Shown here: positions 28,644 to 38,117 of the stretch, piece by piece
Numbering within the stretch: position 1 is the first letter of the stretch
Layout of the letters: every line of letters begins with the position of its first letter
Origin: Gordonia gummivorans
GTDB taxonomy: Bacteria; Actinomycetota; Actinomycetes; Mycobacteriales; Mycobacteriaceae
NCBI RefSeq assembly: GCF_022513585.1
Contig: NZ_JAKWBF010000032.1
Span: 1 to 64,000 of the forward strand
DNA length: 64,000 nt
Direction of reading: 5' to 3'
Position numbers and translations under genes: made by a program
The notes under the pieces: model-generated
Told to the model about the DNA's origin: nothing
Seen by the model: the letters and a program-made list of their open reading frames with translations, nothing else
Database searches by the model: none

Positions 28644-30281
28644 ATGACCGACGTTCAGCAGACCTCCGACTTCGACCATCTCCGCGGCGGCACCCACATG
28701 GGCGACCTGATGGTCGCTGCGCTTCGCCGCCACGCCGACCGCAAGGTACTCGTCCTCGGCGACACCGAGATGACCGGCGGCGAGATGGCCGCCGCGGTCA
28801 GCCGCTACATCCAGGCGTTCGAGGCGCTCGGCGCGGGCACCGGCACCGCCGTCGGTCTCCTCGCCCTCAACCGGCCGGAGGTGCTGTTCGTCATCGGGGC
28901 CGGCCAGACACAGGGCTGGCGACGAACCGCGCTGCATCCGCTCGGCTCGCTCGACGACCACGCCTACGTCCTCTCCGACGCCGGCGTCACCACTCTGGTC
29001 ATCGACCCGGTGCCGACGTTCGTGGAGCGGGCCGTCGCCTTGCTCGAGCGCGTCGACGGCCTCAAGCAGATCCTGACCCTGGGTCCGGTGCCCGAGGCGC
29101 TCGCCGGCCAGGGCCGCGACGTGATCGCCGAGGCCGACACCTATCAGCCCAAGCCGCTGGTGTCCGCGCCGCTGCCGCCCGAACATGTCGTGTCGATCAC
29201 CTACACCGGCGGAACCACCGGAAAACCCAAGGGCGTCATCGGAACTGCCCGCGCGATGGCCACCATGACGCAGATCCAACTGGCCGAATGGGAATGGCCC
29301 GAACACCCCCGATTCCTGCTGTGCACCCCGCTCTCACACGCGGGCGCAGCCTTCTTCATCCCCACCCTGATGAAGGGCGGGTCGATGGTGGTGCTGTCGA
29401 AGTTCGATCCCGCCGAGGTGCTGCGCACCATCGAAGAACAGAAGATCACCGCGACGATGCTGGTGCCGTCGATGCTGTACGCGCTGATGGATCATCCCGA
29501 CTCGCGCACGCGGGATCTGTCGTCGCTGGAGACCGTGTATTATGGTGCGTCGCCGATCAATCCGGTCCGGTTGGCCGAGGCGATCGAGCGGTTCGGGCCG
29601 ATCTTCGCCCAGTACTACGGGCAGTCCGAGGCGCCCATGGTGATCAGCTATCTGCCCAAGGACGCCCATCCCCGCAAGGGCCAGGATCAGCGCCGGCTCA
29701 GCAGTTGCGGTCGTCCGTCGGCCTTCCTGCGCACGGCCCTTCTGGGGCCCGACGACAAGCCGGTCGCGCAGGGTGAACCCGGCGAGATCTGCGTCGCGGG
29801 ACCGCTGTTGGCCGGCGGATATCTCGGTCTGCCCGAACAGACCGCCGACACCTTCCGCGACGGCTGGCTGCGCACCGGCGACGTCGCTCGCGAAGACACG
29901 GACGGCTACTGGTACATCGTCGACCGCACCAAGGACATGATCGTCACCGGTGGCTTCAACGTGTTCCCGCGTGAGGTGGAAGACGTTGTCGCCGAACATC
30001 CTTCGGTGGGTCAGGTGGGAGTGATCGGGGTGCCCGACGAGAAGTGGGGCGAGGCCGTCACAGCGGTCGTCGTGCTGCGGGCCGACGCGGAGTCCGACGA
30101 CGCGGCCAAGGCTCGCGTCACCGAGCAGATCCAGGCCGCGGTCAAGGAACGCAAGGGCGCGGTGCAGTCACCCAAGCAGGTCATCTTCGCCGACGCACTG
30201 CCGCTGACCGCACTGGGCAAGCCCGACAAGAAGGCGCTGCGCGCCCAGTACTGGGCCGGTAACGACCGCGGCGTCGGATGA
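28644..30281 (+). CDS. fadD8: Acyl-CoA ligase, FadD8-like
   Basis: AMP-forming ligase of 545 residues. It has TYTGGTTGKPKGVIG, the YYGASPINPVRLAEA and YYGQSEAPMV blocks, GWLRTGDVAREDTDG and the hinge DRTKDMIVTGGFNVFP. Overall sequence resembles mycobacterial FadD8 rather than FadD3, FadD17 or FadD19. A KstR-like box upstream suggests sterol induction, perhaps for a side-chain acid, but the substrate is not established. Leaderless start with TAGTGT 6 nt before the ATG. Confidence 0.8.
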   Translation: MTDVQQTSDFDHLRGGTHMGDLMVAALRRHADRKVLVLGDTEMTGGEMAAAVSRYIQAFEALGAGTGTAVGLLALNRPEVLFVIGAGQTQGWRRTALHPLGSLDDHAYVLSDAGVTTLVIDPVPTFVERAVALLERVDGLKQILTLGPVPEALAGQGRDVIAEADTYQPKPLVSAPLPPEHVVSITYTGGTTGKPKGVIGTARAMATMTQIQLAEWEWPEHPRFLLCTPLSHAGAAFFIPTLMKGGSMVVLSKFDPAEVLRTIEEQKITATMLVPSMLYALMDHPDSRTRDLSSLETVYYGASPINPVRLAEAIERFGPIFAQYYGQSEAPMVISYLPKDAHPRKGQDQRRLSSCGRPSAFLRTALLGPDDKPVAQGEPGEICVAGPLLAGGYLGLPEQTADTFRDGWLRTGDVAREDTDGYWYIVDRTKDMIVTGGFNVFPREVEDVVAEHPSVGQVGVIGVPDEKWGEAVTAVVVLRADAESDDAAKARVTEQIQAAVKERKGAVQSPKQVIFADALPLTALGKPDKKALRAQYWAGNDRGVG

Positions 30282-30287
30282 GTTGAG

Positions 30288-30329
30288 TTCATGCCCACTA
30301 TCGAACTAGAGTTCGATAGTGGGCATGAA
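30288..30329. repeat. Perfect 19-bp palindrome with 4-nt loop
   Basis: TTCATGCCCACTATCGAAC (30288-30306) and its exact complement (30311-30329) flank a TAGA loop. The palindrome lies 6 bp after the fadD8 stop and covers the start of the small gene at 30319. TAGAGT in its centre (30307-30312) could be that gene's -10. It may be an operator or a terminator for fadD8; there is no T tract. Confidence 0.75.
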
Positions 30330-30621
30330 GGCGATCGGTGGTGACAACGGCCAGCGGCACGGTCAGGTCTACTACCCGGTGGGCCACCGGGCCGTTCTCA
30401 TCGACCTGTCTGCGCTGTTCCCGACGCCACCGCACTTCGTGGGGCGCTACCAGCCCGACGGCCTGCAGATCCGCGCCGTGCAGACCGCCGTTCTCACCGC
30501 TTGGATGCGGGATGAGTGGGGCTACTTCTTCGGCCGGGTCTCCTACACCGTCAAGGCCAAGGGGCGCGAGGAGAGGGTGACGCACTGGGTGCCGGCGTGG
30601 GCGCTGAAGCCGGCGGCCTGA
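30319..30621 (+). CDS. Conserved-looking small protein of unknown function
   Basis: I do not recognise this 100-residue protein. It is rich in aromatic residues (YYPVGHRAVL, WGYFFGRVSYTV, HWVPAWAL), suggesting a small beta-rich fold, and has no signal peptide or membrane helix. The start could be GTG 30319, 6 nt after TAGAGT (leaderless), or ATG 30325. Both lie in the right arm of a perfect palindrome. It is between fadD8 and a convergent P450, 17 bp from the latter's stop. Codon use looks like that of its neighbours. Confidence 0.55.
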   Translation: MGMKAIGGDNGQRHGQVYYPVGHRAVLIDLSALFPTPPHFVGRYQPDGLQIRAVQTAVLTAWMRDEWGYFFGRVSYTVKAKGREERVTHWVPAWALKPAA

Positions 30622-30638
30622 GTCCCCTCCCGCCGGCC

Positions 30639-31892
30639 TCAGGCGACCGGGCAGCCGTAGCGGACGTCGAGTTCCTTGACGCCGTTGAGCCACCCCGAGC
30701 GCACGCGACGCATGTCGCCGATGCGCGAGATGTCGGGGAGTGTGTCGGCAATCGCGTCGAAGATCAGCCGCAACTCGAGGCGGGCGAGGTTGGCGCCGAT
30801 GCAGAAGTGTGCGCCGTTTCCACCGAAAGCCAGGTGCGGGTTGGGATCTCGGGAGATGTTGAAGGTGAACGGATCGTCGAAGACGTCCTCGTCGTAGTTG
30901 GCGGAGCTGTAGAACAGGCCGACCCGTTGGCCTTCGGCGATCTCCACGCCACCGACTGTGGTGTCGGACAGGGCGGTTCGCTGGAAGGCGTGCACCGGGG
31001 TGGCCCACCGGAGGATCTCGTCGACGGTGGTCGCGGGCCGTTCGCGTTTGAACAGTTCCCATTGGTCGGGGTGATCGAAGAAGGCGTTCATCCCGTGGGT
31101 GGTGGCGTTGCGAGTGGTCTCGTTGCCCGCGGTGATGAGCAGGATGACGAAGAAGCCGAACTCCAACTCGTTCAAGGCTTCACCGTCGATGTCGGCCTGC
31201 ACGAGGGTCGTGACGATGTCGTCGGTCGGGTTCTTGCGACGTTCTTCGGCCATGTTGTAGGCGTAGCCGAGCAACTCGGCGTTCGCGGTGGCCGGGTCGA
31301 TGGACTGATCCGGATCGTCGCTGTTGATGATCGCGTCGACGAGCAGGTGAATCCGCGCGCGGTCGGGTTCGGGGACGCCGATCAAGTCCAGGATCGCCTG
31401 CAGGGGCAGGTGGATCGCGACGTCGTCGACGAAGTTGCCGTCGGCCTTCGCGGCGGCGTCGGTCACGATGCGCGCCGCCGACTCCTTCAGTCGTTCATGA
31501 AGGGCGCCAACTGCTTTGGGGGTGAAGATCCGCGACACGATCTTGCGCAGCCGAGTGTGCTCGGGCGGATCGTGATTGATCAGGAGCGCTTTGGTGAACT
31601 CGATCTGGTCCGAGGTGACGTACTCCGGTAGCCGGATGATCGCGCCGTTGGCGTTGGTCGACCACACCTGGCTGTTCTTCGAGATCTCGCGCACGTGAGC
31701 GTGTTTGGAGATGACCCAGTACCCACCGTCGTGGAAACCGCCGCCGGTTCCGGGCAACTGCTCGTTCCACCACACGGGTTCGGTGCGGCGCAGTTGGGCG
31801 AACTCGGCGATGGGCATCCCGTGCTCGATCAGGTCGGGGTCGGTGAAGTCGAATCCCTTGCGGAACGGACACACCTCGGTCGGTGCGGTCAT
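30639..31892 (-). CDS. Cytochrome P450, CYP125-like (second copy)
   Basis: A 417-residue P450 very like the CYP125 at 34607. Haem features: I-helix AGNETTRNA, EILRWATPVHAFQRT (ExxR), and the Cys ligand in FGGNGAHFCIGANLARLE. Start ATG 31892 with AAGGA about 7 nt upstream; the frame is open to 31961. CYP125 oxidises the terminal methyl of the cholesterol side chain. This copy lacks an obvious KstR box and instead faces its own TetR gene, so it may serve another sterol or terpenoid. Confidence 0.85.
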   Translation of the reverse strand: MTAPTEVCPFRKGFDFTDPDLIEHGMPIAEFAQLRRTEPVWWNEQLPGTGGGFHDGGYWVISKHAHVREISKNSQVWSTNANGAIIRLPEYVTSDQIEFTKALLINHDPPEHTRLRKIVSRIFTPKAVGALHERLKESAARIVTDAAAKADGNFVDDVAIHLPLQAILDLIGVPEPDRARIHLLVDAIINSDDPDQSIDPATANAELLGYAYNMAEERRKNPTDDIVTTLVQADIDGEALNELEFGFFVILLITAGNETTRNATTHGMNAFFDHPDQWELFKRERPATTVDEILRWATPVHAFQRTALSDTTVGGVEIAEGQRVGLFYSSANYDEDVFDDPFTFNISRDPNPHLAFGGNGAHFCIGANLARLELRLIFDAIADTLPDISRIGDMRRVRSGWLNGVKELDVRYGCPVA

Positions 31893-31950
31893 ATGGCTTC
31901 CTTCGAGGTCGGAACGCGCGCGTCGTCGTGCTGTGCGCGTTGTCACACCA

Positions 31951-32029
31951 CCATACACCAAGCCTCAATGCGTATGGTCGATCGGACCGCGATGTCTACC
32001 GGAGAGTAGGTGTCGTGGTGACGTAGGGT
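31951..32029. promoter_or_regulatory. Divergent promoter between P450 and TetR gene
   Basis: TAGGGT (32024-32029) lies 6 nt before the GTG at 32036, a leaderless arrangement. An inverted pair CCATAC/GTATGG (31951-31956, 31972-31977) could be the TetR operator. No KstR-type box is visible. Confidence 0.4.
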
Positions 32030-32035
32030 CGTCTG

Positions 32036-32650
32036 GTGCGTACGCATGGATGGGGCGGCCGTGTTCCCGTCAACGACGAGGAGGCGGTGGCGCGGATCCT
32101 GGCCGCCACCCGCCTGACAATCGACCGGCGTGGGGCCGCGACGAGTCTGGCCGACGTTGCCCGTGAACTCGGTGTCACACGTCAGACCGTGTACCGCTAC
32201 TTCGGCGGGACCGACGAACTTCTCGCGGCCACGGCGGTCGACGCCGTCGAGGGACTGCTCGAACGCATGACGGCCCGCCTGCGCGGGATCTCCGAGCCCG
32301 ACACCGCGATCGTCGAGGGCATCGCCGGGGTGCTCGAGGAACTCGTCACCGACAACTATGTCGGCCTGCTCCTACGGGCCGACAGGTTGAGCATCCCCGT
32401 CGTGGGTGAGTTCACCTCCGACCTCGCTCGTCAGTTCGCGGGTTCGGTGGTGGGGCGGTTCGACGTCGACTGGGCGAGCGCGGGCTATGGCGCGGACGAG
32501 CTGGACATCATCACCGAGATCGTGCTGCGCACGCTGCAGTCGATGGTTCTCGATCCGGGAGCTCCGCCCCGATCCGGTCCGGAGTTGCGGACGTTCCTGG
32601 ATTCCTGGGCGGGCGCCGCGGTCCGGGAGCTGTCCCGCAACCGGCGCTGA
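32036..32650 (+). CDS. TetR-family transcriptional regulator
   Basis: A 204-residue regulator. The helix-turn-helix lies in TSLADVARELGVTRQTVYRYFGG (about residues 36-58), followed by a helical ligand domain. The start is GTG 32036, 6 nt after TAGGGT, so probably leaderless. It is divergent from the second CYP125-like gene and is the best candidate for its repressor. The effector is unknown. Confidence 0.82.
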   Translation: MRTHGWGGRVPVNDEEAVARILAATRLTIDRRGAATSLADVARELGVTRQTVYRYFGGTDELLAATAVDAVEGLLERMTARLRGISEPDTAIVEGIAGVLEELVTDNYVGLLLRADRLSIPVVGEFTSDLARQFAGSVVGRFDVDWASAGYGADELDIITEIVLRTLQSMVLDPGAPPRSGPELRTFLDSWAGAAVRELSRNRR

Positions 32651-32656
32651 GAGCGG

Positions 32657-33166
32657 TCAGCGCGGTTCGCAGATCACCACCGGGATGATGCGTTTGGTGG
32701 GTGCCTGATCGGTCCACGCGGCGTACGTGTCGTAGTCGGCATAGACATTCACCAGTTCGGGCCACAACTCGGCACGTTCGGTGTCGGAGGCGACGCGGGC
32801 GCGCAGATCGAACGTCTTCTTGCCCACTTGAATCGAAACATCGGGATTGTCACGCAGATTCAGATACCACGCCGGGTGGGTGGCGCTGCCGCCCTGCGAG
32901 GCGACAACCACGAACGCGTCGCCGCGTCGTAGGTAGATCAGCGGTGCGGTGCGCGGCTTGCCACTCTTGCGGCCGATGGTCGTCAGCAGGCAGACCGGTG
33001 CCGGTTTGTGCAGTCCGGCGCCCACCCGCCACGTGCCGCCGAGCCGTCCGCCGGTCGCCTTGTACATCGCCGTGTTGGCCCGCGAGCCCAGCTTGATCAG
33101 ACGTGAGACAAACGGCGAGTCAAGCTGTTTGGGCCGGCTGTCGGGGTCGAAGGCCGACTTCGCCAT
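32657..33166 (-). CDS. ddn: F420-dependent nitroreductase-family protein, Ddn-like
   Basis: Deazaflavin (F420)-dependent oxidoreductase of 169 residues. The split-barrel signature is clear: LLTTIGRKSGKPRTAPLIYL, VVVASQGGSATHPAWYLNL, then VSIQVGKK and a C-terminal IIPVVICEP. These blocks match M. tuberculosis Ddn (Rv3547), the activator of nitroimidazole drugs, and the gene sits next to fadA5 as there. The natural substrate is thought to be a quinone. Start ATG 33166, 2 bp after the fadA5 stop. Confidence 0.8.
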   Translation of the reverse strand: MAKSAFDPDSRPKQLDSPFVSRLIKLGSRANTAMYKATGGRLGGTWRVGAGLHKPAPVCLLTTIGRKSGKPRTAPLIYLRRGDAFVVVASQGGSATHPAWYLNLRDNPDVSIQVGKKTFDLRARVASDTERAELWPELVNVYADYDTYAAWTDQAPTKRIIPVVICEPR

Positions 33167-33168
33167 GC

Positions 33169-34350
<1,182 letters not shown>

Positions 34351-34375
34351 TTATTCCACGTGGATACCTAGAAAG

Positions 34376-34389
34376 TAGAACATGTTCTC
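34376..34389. promoter_or_regulatory. KstR-like operator upstream of fadA5
   Basis: TAGAACATGTTCTC holds a perfect 12-bp palindrome (34377-34388). It lies 43 bp from the fadA5 ATG, at its likely promoter. Confidence 0.75.
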
Positions 34390-34501
34390 GTTCTCGTCCA
34401 TGGGCCAGGGTCGGAGATGATGGGCGGACCTACTGGAAGCACGTGAGATCAGTTTCAGTTAGAGTGACGGGGACCATAGACCCAGGTCACATTGACAAAA
34501 C

Positions 34502-34515
34502 TAGAACAAGTTCTC
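34502..34515. promoter_or_regulatory. KstR-like operator, middle of fadA5/cyp125 gap
   Basis: TAGAACAAGTTCTC matches TNNAACNNGTTNNA except at the last base. It is the second of three boxes between fadA5 and cyp125. Confidence 0.7.
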
Positions 34516-34558
34516 ATTCGTGTTCGCGCGACGGGAATCTATGTGCTTCAATGAGATT

Positions 34559-34572
34559 TGTAACAGGTTCTA
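34559..34572. promoter_or_regulatory. KstR-like operator upstream of cyp125
   Basis: TGTAACAGGTTCTA is a full match to TNNAACNNGTTNNA, 34 bp before the cyp125 GTG, where it could block transcription start. Confidence 0.75.
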
Positions 34573-34606
34573 GTCTCAACGAGATCTCACAGCGAGGTGG
34601 TGTGAC

Positions 34607-35917
34607 GTGACCCAGGCCCAGAGCGCCCCGATCGGTAGCGAATCGGTGACCGCGGGTGCGAGTGCTTCGGACAGTGTCGCGAAGTGCCCGTTCATGGAGC
34701 AGGAGGGGTGGGATTTCACGAATCCGGACCTGCTCGAAAAGGGTATTCCGGTGCAGGAGTTCGCGCAGCTGCGCAAGACCGCGCCGGTCTGGTGGAATGC
34801 GCAGGCGCAAGGCAAGGGCGGCGGCTTCCACGACGGTGGCTACTGGGTGATCTCCAAGCACCAGCACATCCGGGAGATCTCCAAGAACAACGCGGATTGG
34901 GCGACCGCCACCAACGGCGTCATCATGCGGTTCGACGACGAGATGACCCAGGATCAGCTCGACGTCACCAAGGCGCTGCTGATCAACCACGATCCGCCGG
35001 ACCACACCCGTCTGCGCAAGCTGGTGTCCAAGGCGTTCACCCCTCGGGCAGTCCACTCGCTCGAAGAGAAGCTCGACGATGCTGCCCGCACCATCGTGAA
35101 GGCCGCCGCGGACAAGGGGACCGGTGACTTCGTCCACGACGTGGCCGTCGACCTGCCGCTCCTGGCCATCGCGGACCTGCTCGGTGTGCCCGAGGAGGAT
35201 CGGACCAAGCTGTTCGACTGGTCGAACAACATGATGAACTACGACGACCCGGAGTTCGGCGTCGATCCGCAGATGGCGTCGGCCGAGATCTTGGGCTACG
35301 GCTACAACATGGCCGAGGAACGCCGGAAGAACCCGGTGGAGGATATCGTCAGTGTCCTCGTCAACGCCGACATCGACGGACAGTCGCTCGACGAGGCGGA
35401 GTTCGGCTTCTTCTTCATCCTGCTGACCGTGGCAGGCAACGAGACCACGCGAAATGCCATCAGCCACGGCATGAACGCCTTCCTCGACCACCCCGACCAG
35501 TGGGAACTGTTCAAGAAGGAACGCCCCGCGACCGCGGTGGACGAGATCGTCCGCTGGGCGACGCCGGTCAACTGCTTCCAGCGCACCGCCAAGAACGACA
35601 CCCAGGTCGGCGGCGTCGACATCAAGGCCGGTGAACGCGTCGGAATGTTCTACGGCTCAGCCAATTACGACGAGGACGTGTTCGACGACCCGTTCAGCTT
35701 CAACGTCTTGCGCGACCCGAACCCGCACGTCGGATTCGGCGGCAACGGCGCACACTTCTGCGTCGGCGCCAACCTGGCCCGCATGGAGATCAACCTGATG
35801 TTCAACGCTCTCGCCGATCTGGTGCCCGACATCACCAAGCTCGAGGCGCCGCGTCGTCTGCGTCACGGCTGGATCAACGGCGTCAAGGAACTCCAGGTCG
35901 ATTACGGGACCAAGTGA
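34607..35917 (+). CDS. cyp125: Steroid C26-monooxygenase CYP125
   Basis: P450 expected to oxidise the C26 (C27) methyl of cholesterol or cholest-4-en-3-one to the acid, the first side-chain step. The 436-residue protein (GTG start) has a disordered N-terminus then WDFTNPDLLEKGIPV, the I-helix AGNETTRNA, EIVRWATPVNCFQRT, and the Cys ligand in FGGNGAHFCVGANLARME. It needs a ferredoxin such as FdxD (53649). Divergent from fadA5 with three KstR-like boxes between, which fits sterol induction. Confidence 0.9.
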   Translation: MTQAQSAPIGSESVTAGASASDSVAKCPFMEQEGWDFTNPDLLEKGIPVQEFAQLRKTAPVWWNAQAQGKGGGFHDGGYWVISKHQHIREISKNNADWATATNGVIMRFDDEMTQDQLDVTKALLINHDPPDHTRLRKLVSKAFTPRAVHSLEEKLDDAARTIVKAAADKGTGDFVHDVAVDLPLLAIADLLGVPEEDRTKLFDWSNNMMNYDDPEFGVDPQMASAEILGYGYNMAEERRKNPVEDIVSVLVNADIDGQSLDEAEFGFFFILLTVAGNETTRNAISHGMNAFLDHPDQWELFKKERPATAVDEIVRWATPVNCFQRTAKNDTQVGGVDIKAGERVGMFYGSANYDEDVFDDPFSFNVLRDPNPHVGFGGNGAHFCVGANLARMEINLMFNALADLVPDITKLEAPRRLRHGWINGVKELQVDYGTK

Positions 35918-35919
35918 GG

Positions 35920-36369
35920 ATGACGGCAACCAGTGATACTCCCGCATACCTGAACATCGATCGTCAGAACCACCCGGCCGTGGTGGCCGGACGACGCTCG
36001 CGCGAGTTTGTCGCCACCCGCGACAAGCAGGCGTGGGTGGAGAACTTCGCCGCCGAGGGGTCGGTGGAGGATCCGGTCGGACCGTCGATGTTCGATCCGG
36101 AGGGCAAGGGGTTTCACGGTCACGCCGAGATCGCCGACTTCTGGGACAAGTCGATAGCCACCACGGAGAGCATCGACTTCGTCTTCGACGAGGAGATCAT
36201 CTGCGGCAACGAGGTCGCCTACATCGGGAAGATCGTCACGCACATCGCCGGCCACGTCTCGCAAGCCCGCGGAGTGTTCACCTACCGTGCTGATGACAAC
36301 GGCAAACTCGTTGCGCTACGCGCATTTTGGGAGGTTGAGGCGACGATCAACTCGGTTCGCCGCGCCTGA
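35920..36369 (+). CDS. NTF2/SnoaL-like protein (ketosteroid-isomerase fold)
   Basis: A 149-residue protein of the NTF2-like/SnoaL fold (VAGRRSREFVATRDKQAWVE, then FHGHAEIADFWDK and FTYRADDNGKLVALRAFWEVE). It starts 2 bp after the cyp125 stop (an overlapping GTG at 35914 is the alternative), so it belongs to that operon. The fold is shared by ketosteroid isomerase and by limonene-epoxide hydrolases. Steroid binding is plausible from context, but the catalytic dyad is not certain. M. tuberculosis lacks such a gene at this point. Confidence 0.72.
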   Translation: MTATSDTPAYLNIDRQNHPAVVAGRRSREFVATRDKQAWVENFAAEGSVEDPVGPSMFDPEGKGFHGHAEIADFWDKSIATTESIDFVFDEEIICGNEVAYIGKIVTHIAGHVSQARGVFTYRADDNGKLVALRAFWEVEATINSVRRA

Positions 36370-36399
36370 GAGGTCCGGGCACGCTGCTACGGTGGAGTG

Positions 36400-36951
36400 A
36401 TGCGTGCACTGGATCGGACTCGTGGCTATGTGAAGGCGTTCAGGTCGGCTCGCCGACACCGGGGTGACCTGGTGGGGTGGCTCGGACGCCGGCCGCAGCT
36501 GTTGGTCGGCACCGGTGTCTACGAGTCGGCGCTGTTGTTGAGCAACGCGCTGGACCCCAAGCTCAAGGAGCTCGCCGAGCTCAAGACGGCAGGCCTGGTG
36601 AGTTGCGAGTTCTGTCTCGACATCGGCTCTGCTCTCGCGCGCAGTTCAGGCGTCACCGAGCGTCAGATCCGGGACCTACCGGTCTTCCGCGACAGCGACG
36701 CCTACTCTGCCGTCGAGAAGCTGGTGCTCGCCTACGCCGAGGCCATGACGATCACACCCGCCGTCGGCGATGATCTCGCCGAGGTGCGTCGCGAACTGTC
36801 GCAACATCTTTCGGACAAACAGTTGGCGGAGCTGGCTGCCACGATCGCGTGGGAGAACCAGCGCGCGCGGCTCAACCAGGGGCTCGGCGTCCGTCCGACG
36901 GGTATGTCCGACGGGGCTGCGTGCGCACTTCCGGAGGCCCGAAAGAAGTAG
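36400..36951 (+). CDS. Carboxymuconolactone-decarboxylase (AhpD)-like protein
   Basis: A 183-residue CMD-family protein with the redox motif CEFC (C69, C72) in LVSCEFCLDIGSALARSSG, typical of alkylhydroperoxidase D-like proteins; true decarboxylases lack this CxxC. The likely role is peroxide or disulfide chemistry. TACGGT lies 6 nt before ATG 36400, so a leaderless start is likely. The last codons and the TAG stop lie within the outer end of repeat A copy 3, so the repeat has supplied the stop codon. Confidence 0.78.
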   Translation: MRALDRTRGYVKAFRSARRHRGDLVGWLGRRPQLLVGTGVYESALLLSNALDPKLKELAELKTAGLVSCEFCLDIGSALARSSGVTERQIRDLPVFRDSDAYSAVEKLVLAYAEAMTITPAVGDDLAEVRRELSQHLSDKQLAELAATIAWENQRARLNQGLGVRPTGMSDGAACALPEARKK

Positions 36952-37043
36952 GGGAAGAAGTTCTTCCCCTAGTCTTGGTGTCCTCCCCGCCAATTTCGCG
37001 CGGACGACTCCAACTCCCGCGGACGAATCTCGGGGAAGAAGGT
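36938..37043. repeat. Repeat family A, copy 3 (left end of bracketed unit)
   Basis: It opens with an exact palindrome, AGGGGAAGAA then G then TTCTTCCCCT (36950-36970), followed by CTTGGTGTCCTCCCCGCC, GGACGACTCCAACTCCCGC and CGGACGAATCTCGGGGAAG. It is the inverted counterpart of copy 4 over about 100 bp. The outer edge contains the stop codon of the AhpD-like gene. Confidence 0.88.
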
Positions 37044-37110
37044 CAAGCCGGTTGTGCACACCTGTGGATAAGCGTCGCTGGACGGCGCGATTGTGGCGCA
37101 CGATCGGGCG

Positions 37111-38103
37111 ATGACCAACCCCGAAGAGTTCGACTTCCGCACCACACCCACCGACAACCCACTCGTCTTCCGCCGCGACATCGTTCCCAAGGGGACATCC
37201 GACTGGGAGATCCGACAAGCTCTGCGCGACAAGACCATCGAGCGTGTCTGGTGGGGAACTTACGTCCGCGTCACCGAGTCCGACGACGAGGATACGATCA
37301 CCCGTCGCGAGGAGCGGTACCTCGACATGATCCGCGCGGCACTCCGGACCGGCAGGCCGAACAGGTTTCTCAGCCACCAGTCCGCGGCCGCGATGCTCAA
37401 GATTCCGTTGCTCCAACCGGATTTGTCGACTGTACATTTCGTCTCTCGACGCTCAGGTCGCACGTCGCCGAACCTGGCAATTCACCAAACCGATGTTCCG
37501 GACGAGCATTTGGTCACGATCGACGGTACGACGATGACATCCATCGGTCGCACGGTGTGCGATGTCGCGATGACCGGCACTCCCCGTCAAGCCTTGTGCG
37601 CCTTGGACTCCGGCCTCTATCAGGCGAGCCGACGCAATGAGCACATCGATCTCGACGCGATCGCCTCGACGCTGCGTCGCCAACACGGGATCGCCACGCT
37701 GCGTGCGGCACTTCCCTTCGCATCGAAAGGGTCCGAGAGCATCGGTGAATCGTTGAGCAAGTGCGTCATCTGCGAGAACCCCAGCATCCCGGAGCCCGAG
37801 CTCCAGGTCGAGGTGACCGTTGCCGACGGGTCGGTGAAGCGCTGCGACTTCGGATGGCGCGACGCCGAGGGCCGCGTGCTCGTCGTCGGCGAGTTCGACG
37901 GGAAGTTCAAGTACCACCGCGAGTCGGCGGCAAGTGGGCACCGGCTGTCCGAGGAGGTCATCTACGCCGAAAAGCTCCGCGAGGACGCGATTCGGGACTG
38001 CGGCATCATCGTTGTCCGGTGGACCTGGGCCGACCTCAGGGACCCGGTCAAGTTCGCCAAGAAGATCATGCAAGCGCTGCAGCGCGCCGGCCTCGTCGCG
38101 TGA
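37111..38103 (+). CDS. AbiEi-like / DUF559 nuclease-domain protein
   Basis: A 330-residue protein (ATG 37111; an upstream ATG at 37093 is possible). The N-terminal half resembles the AbiEi-type antitoxin/regulator domain (SDWEIRQALRDKTIERVWWGTYV, then RFLSHQSAAAMLKIPLL). The C-terminal part matches the DUF559/Vsr-like PD-(D/E)xK nuclease core: CDFGWRDAEGRVLVVGEFDGKFKYHR. The acidic pair and lysine needed for catalysis are present. No AbiEii-type toxin partner follows, so it is not a standard type IV pair. It is alone between inverted repeats of family A. Function, and whether it acts on those repeats, is unknown. Confidence 0.7.
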   Translation: MTNPEEFDFRTTPTDNPLVFRRDIVPKGTSDWEIRQALRDKTIERVWWGTYVRVTESDDEDTITRREERYLDMIRAALRTGRPNRFLSHQSAAAMLKIPLLQPDLSTVHFVSRRSGRTSPNLAIHQTDVPDEHLVTIDGTTMTSIGRTVCDVAMTGTPRQALCALDSGLYQASRRNEHIDLDAIASTLRRQHGIATLRAALPFASKGSESIGESLSKCVICENPSIPEPELQVEVTVADGSVKRCDFGWRDAEGRVLVVGEFDGKFKYHRESAASGHRLSEEVIYAEKLREDAIRDCGIIVVRWTWADLRDPVKFAKKIMQALQRAGLVA

Positions 38104-38117
38104 GCGGCGTCGCCCGG

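Noticed and set aside
37111..38103. Complete type IV toxin-antitoxin (AbiE) pair
   Set aside because: No AbiEii-like nucleotidyltransferase gene follows. The protein instead ends in a nuclease-like domain.
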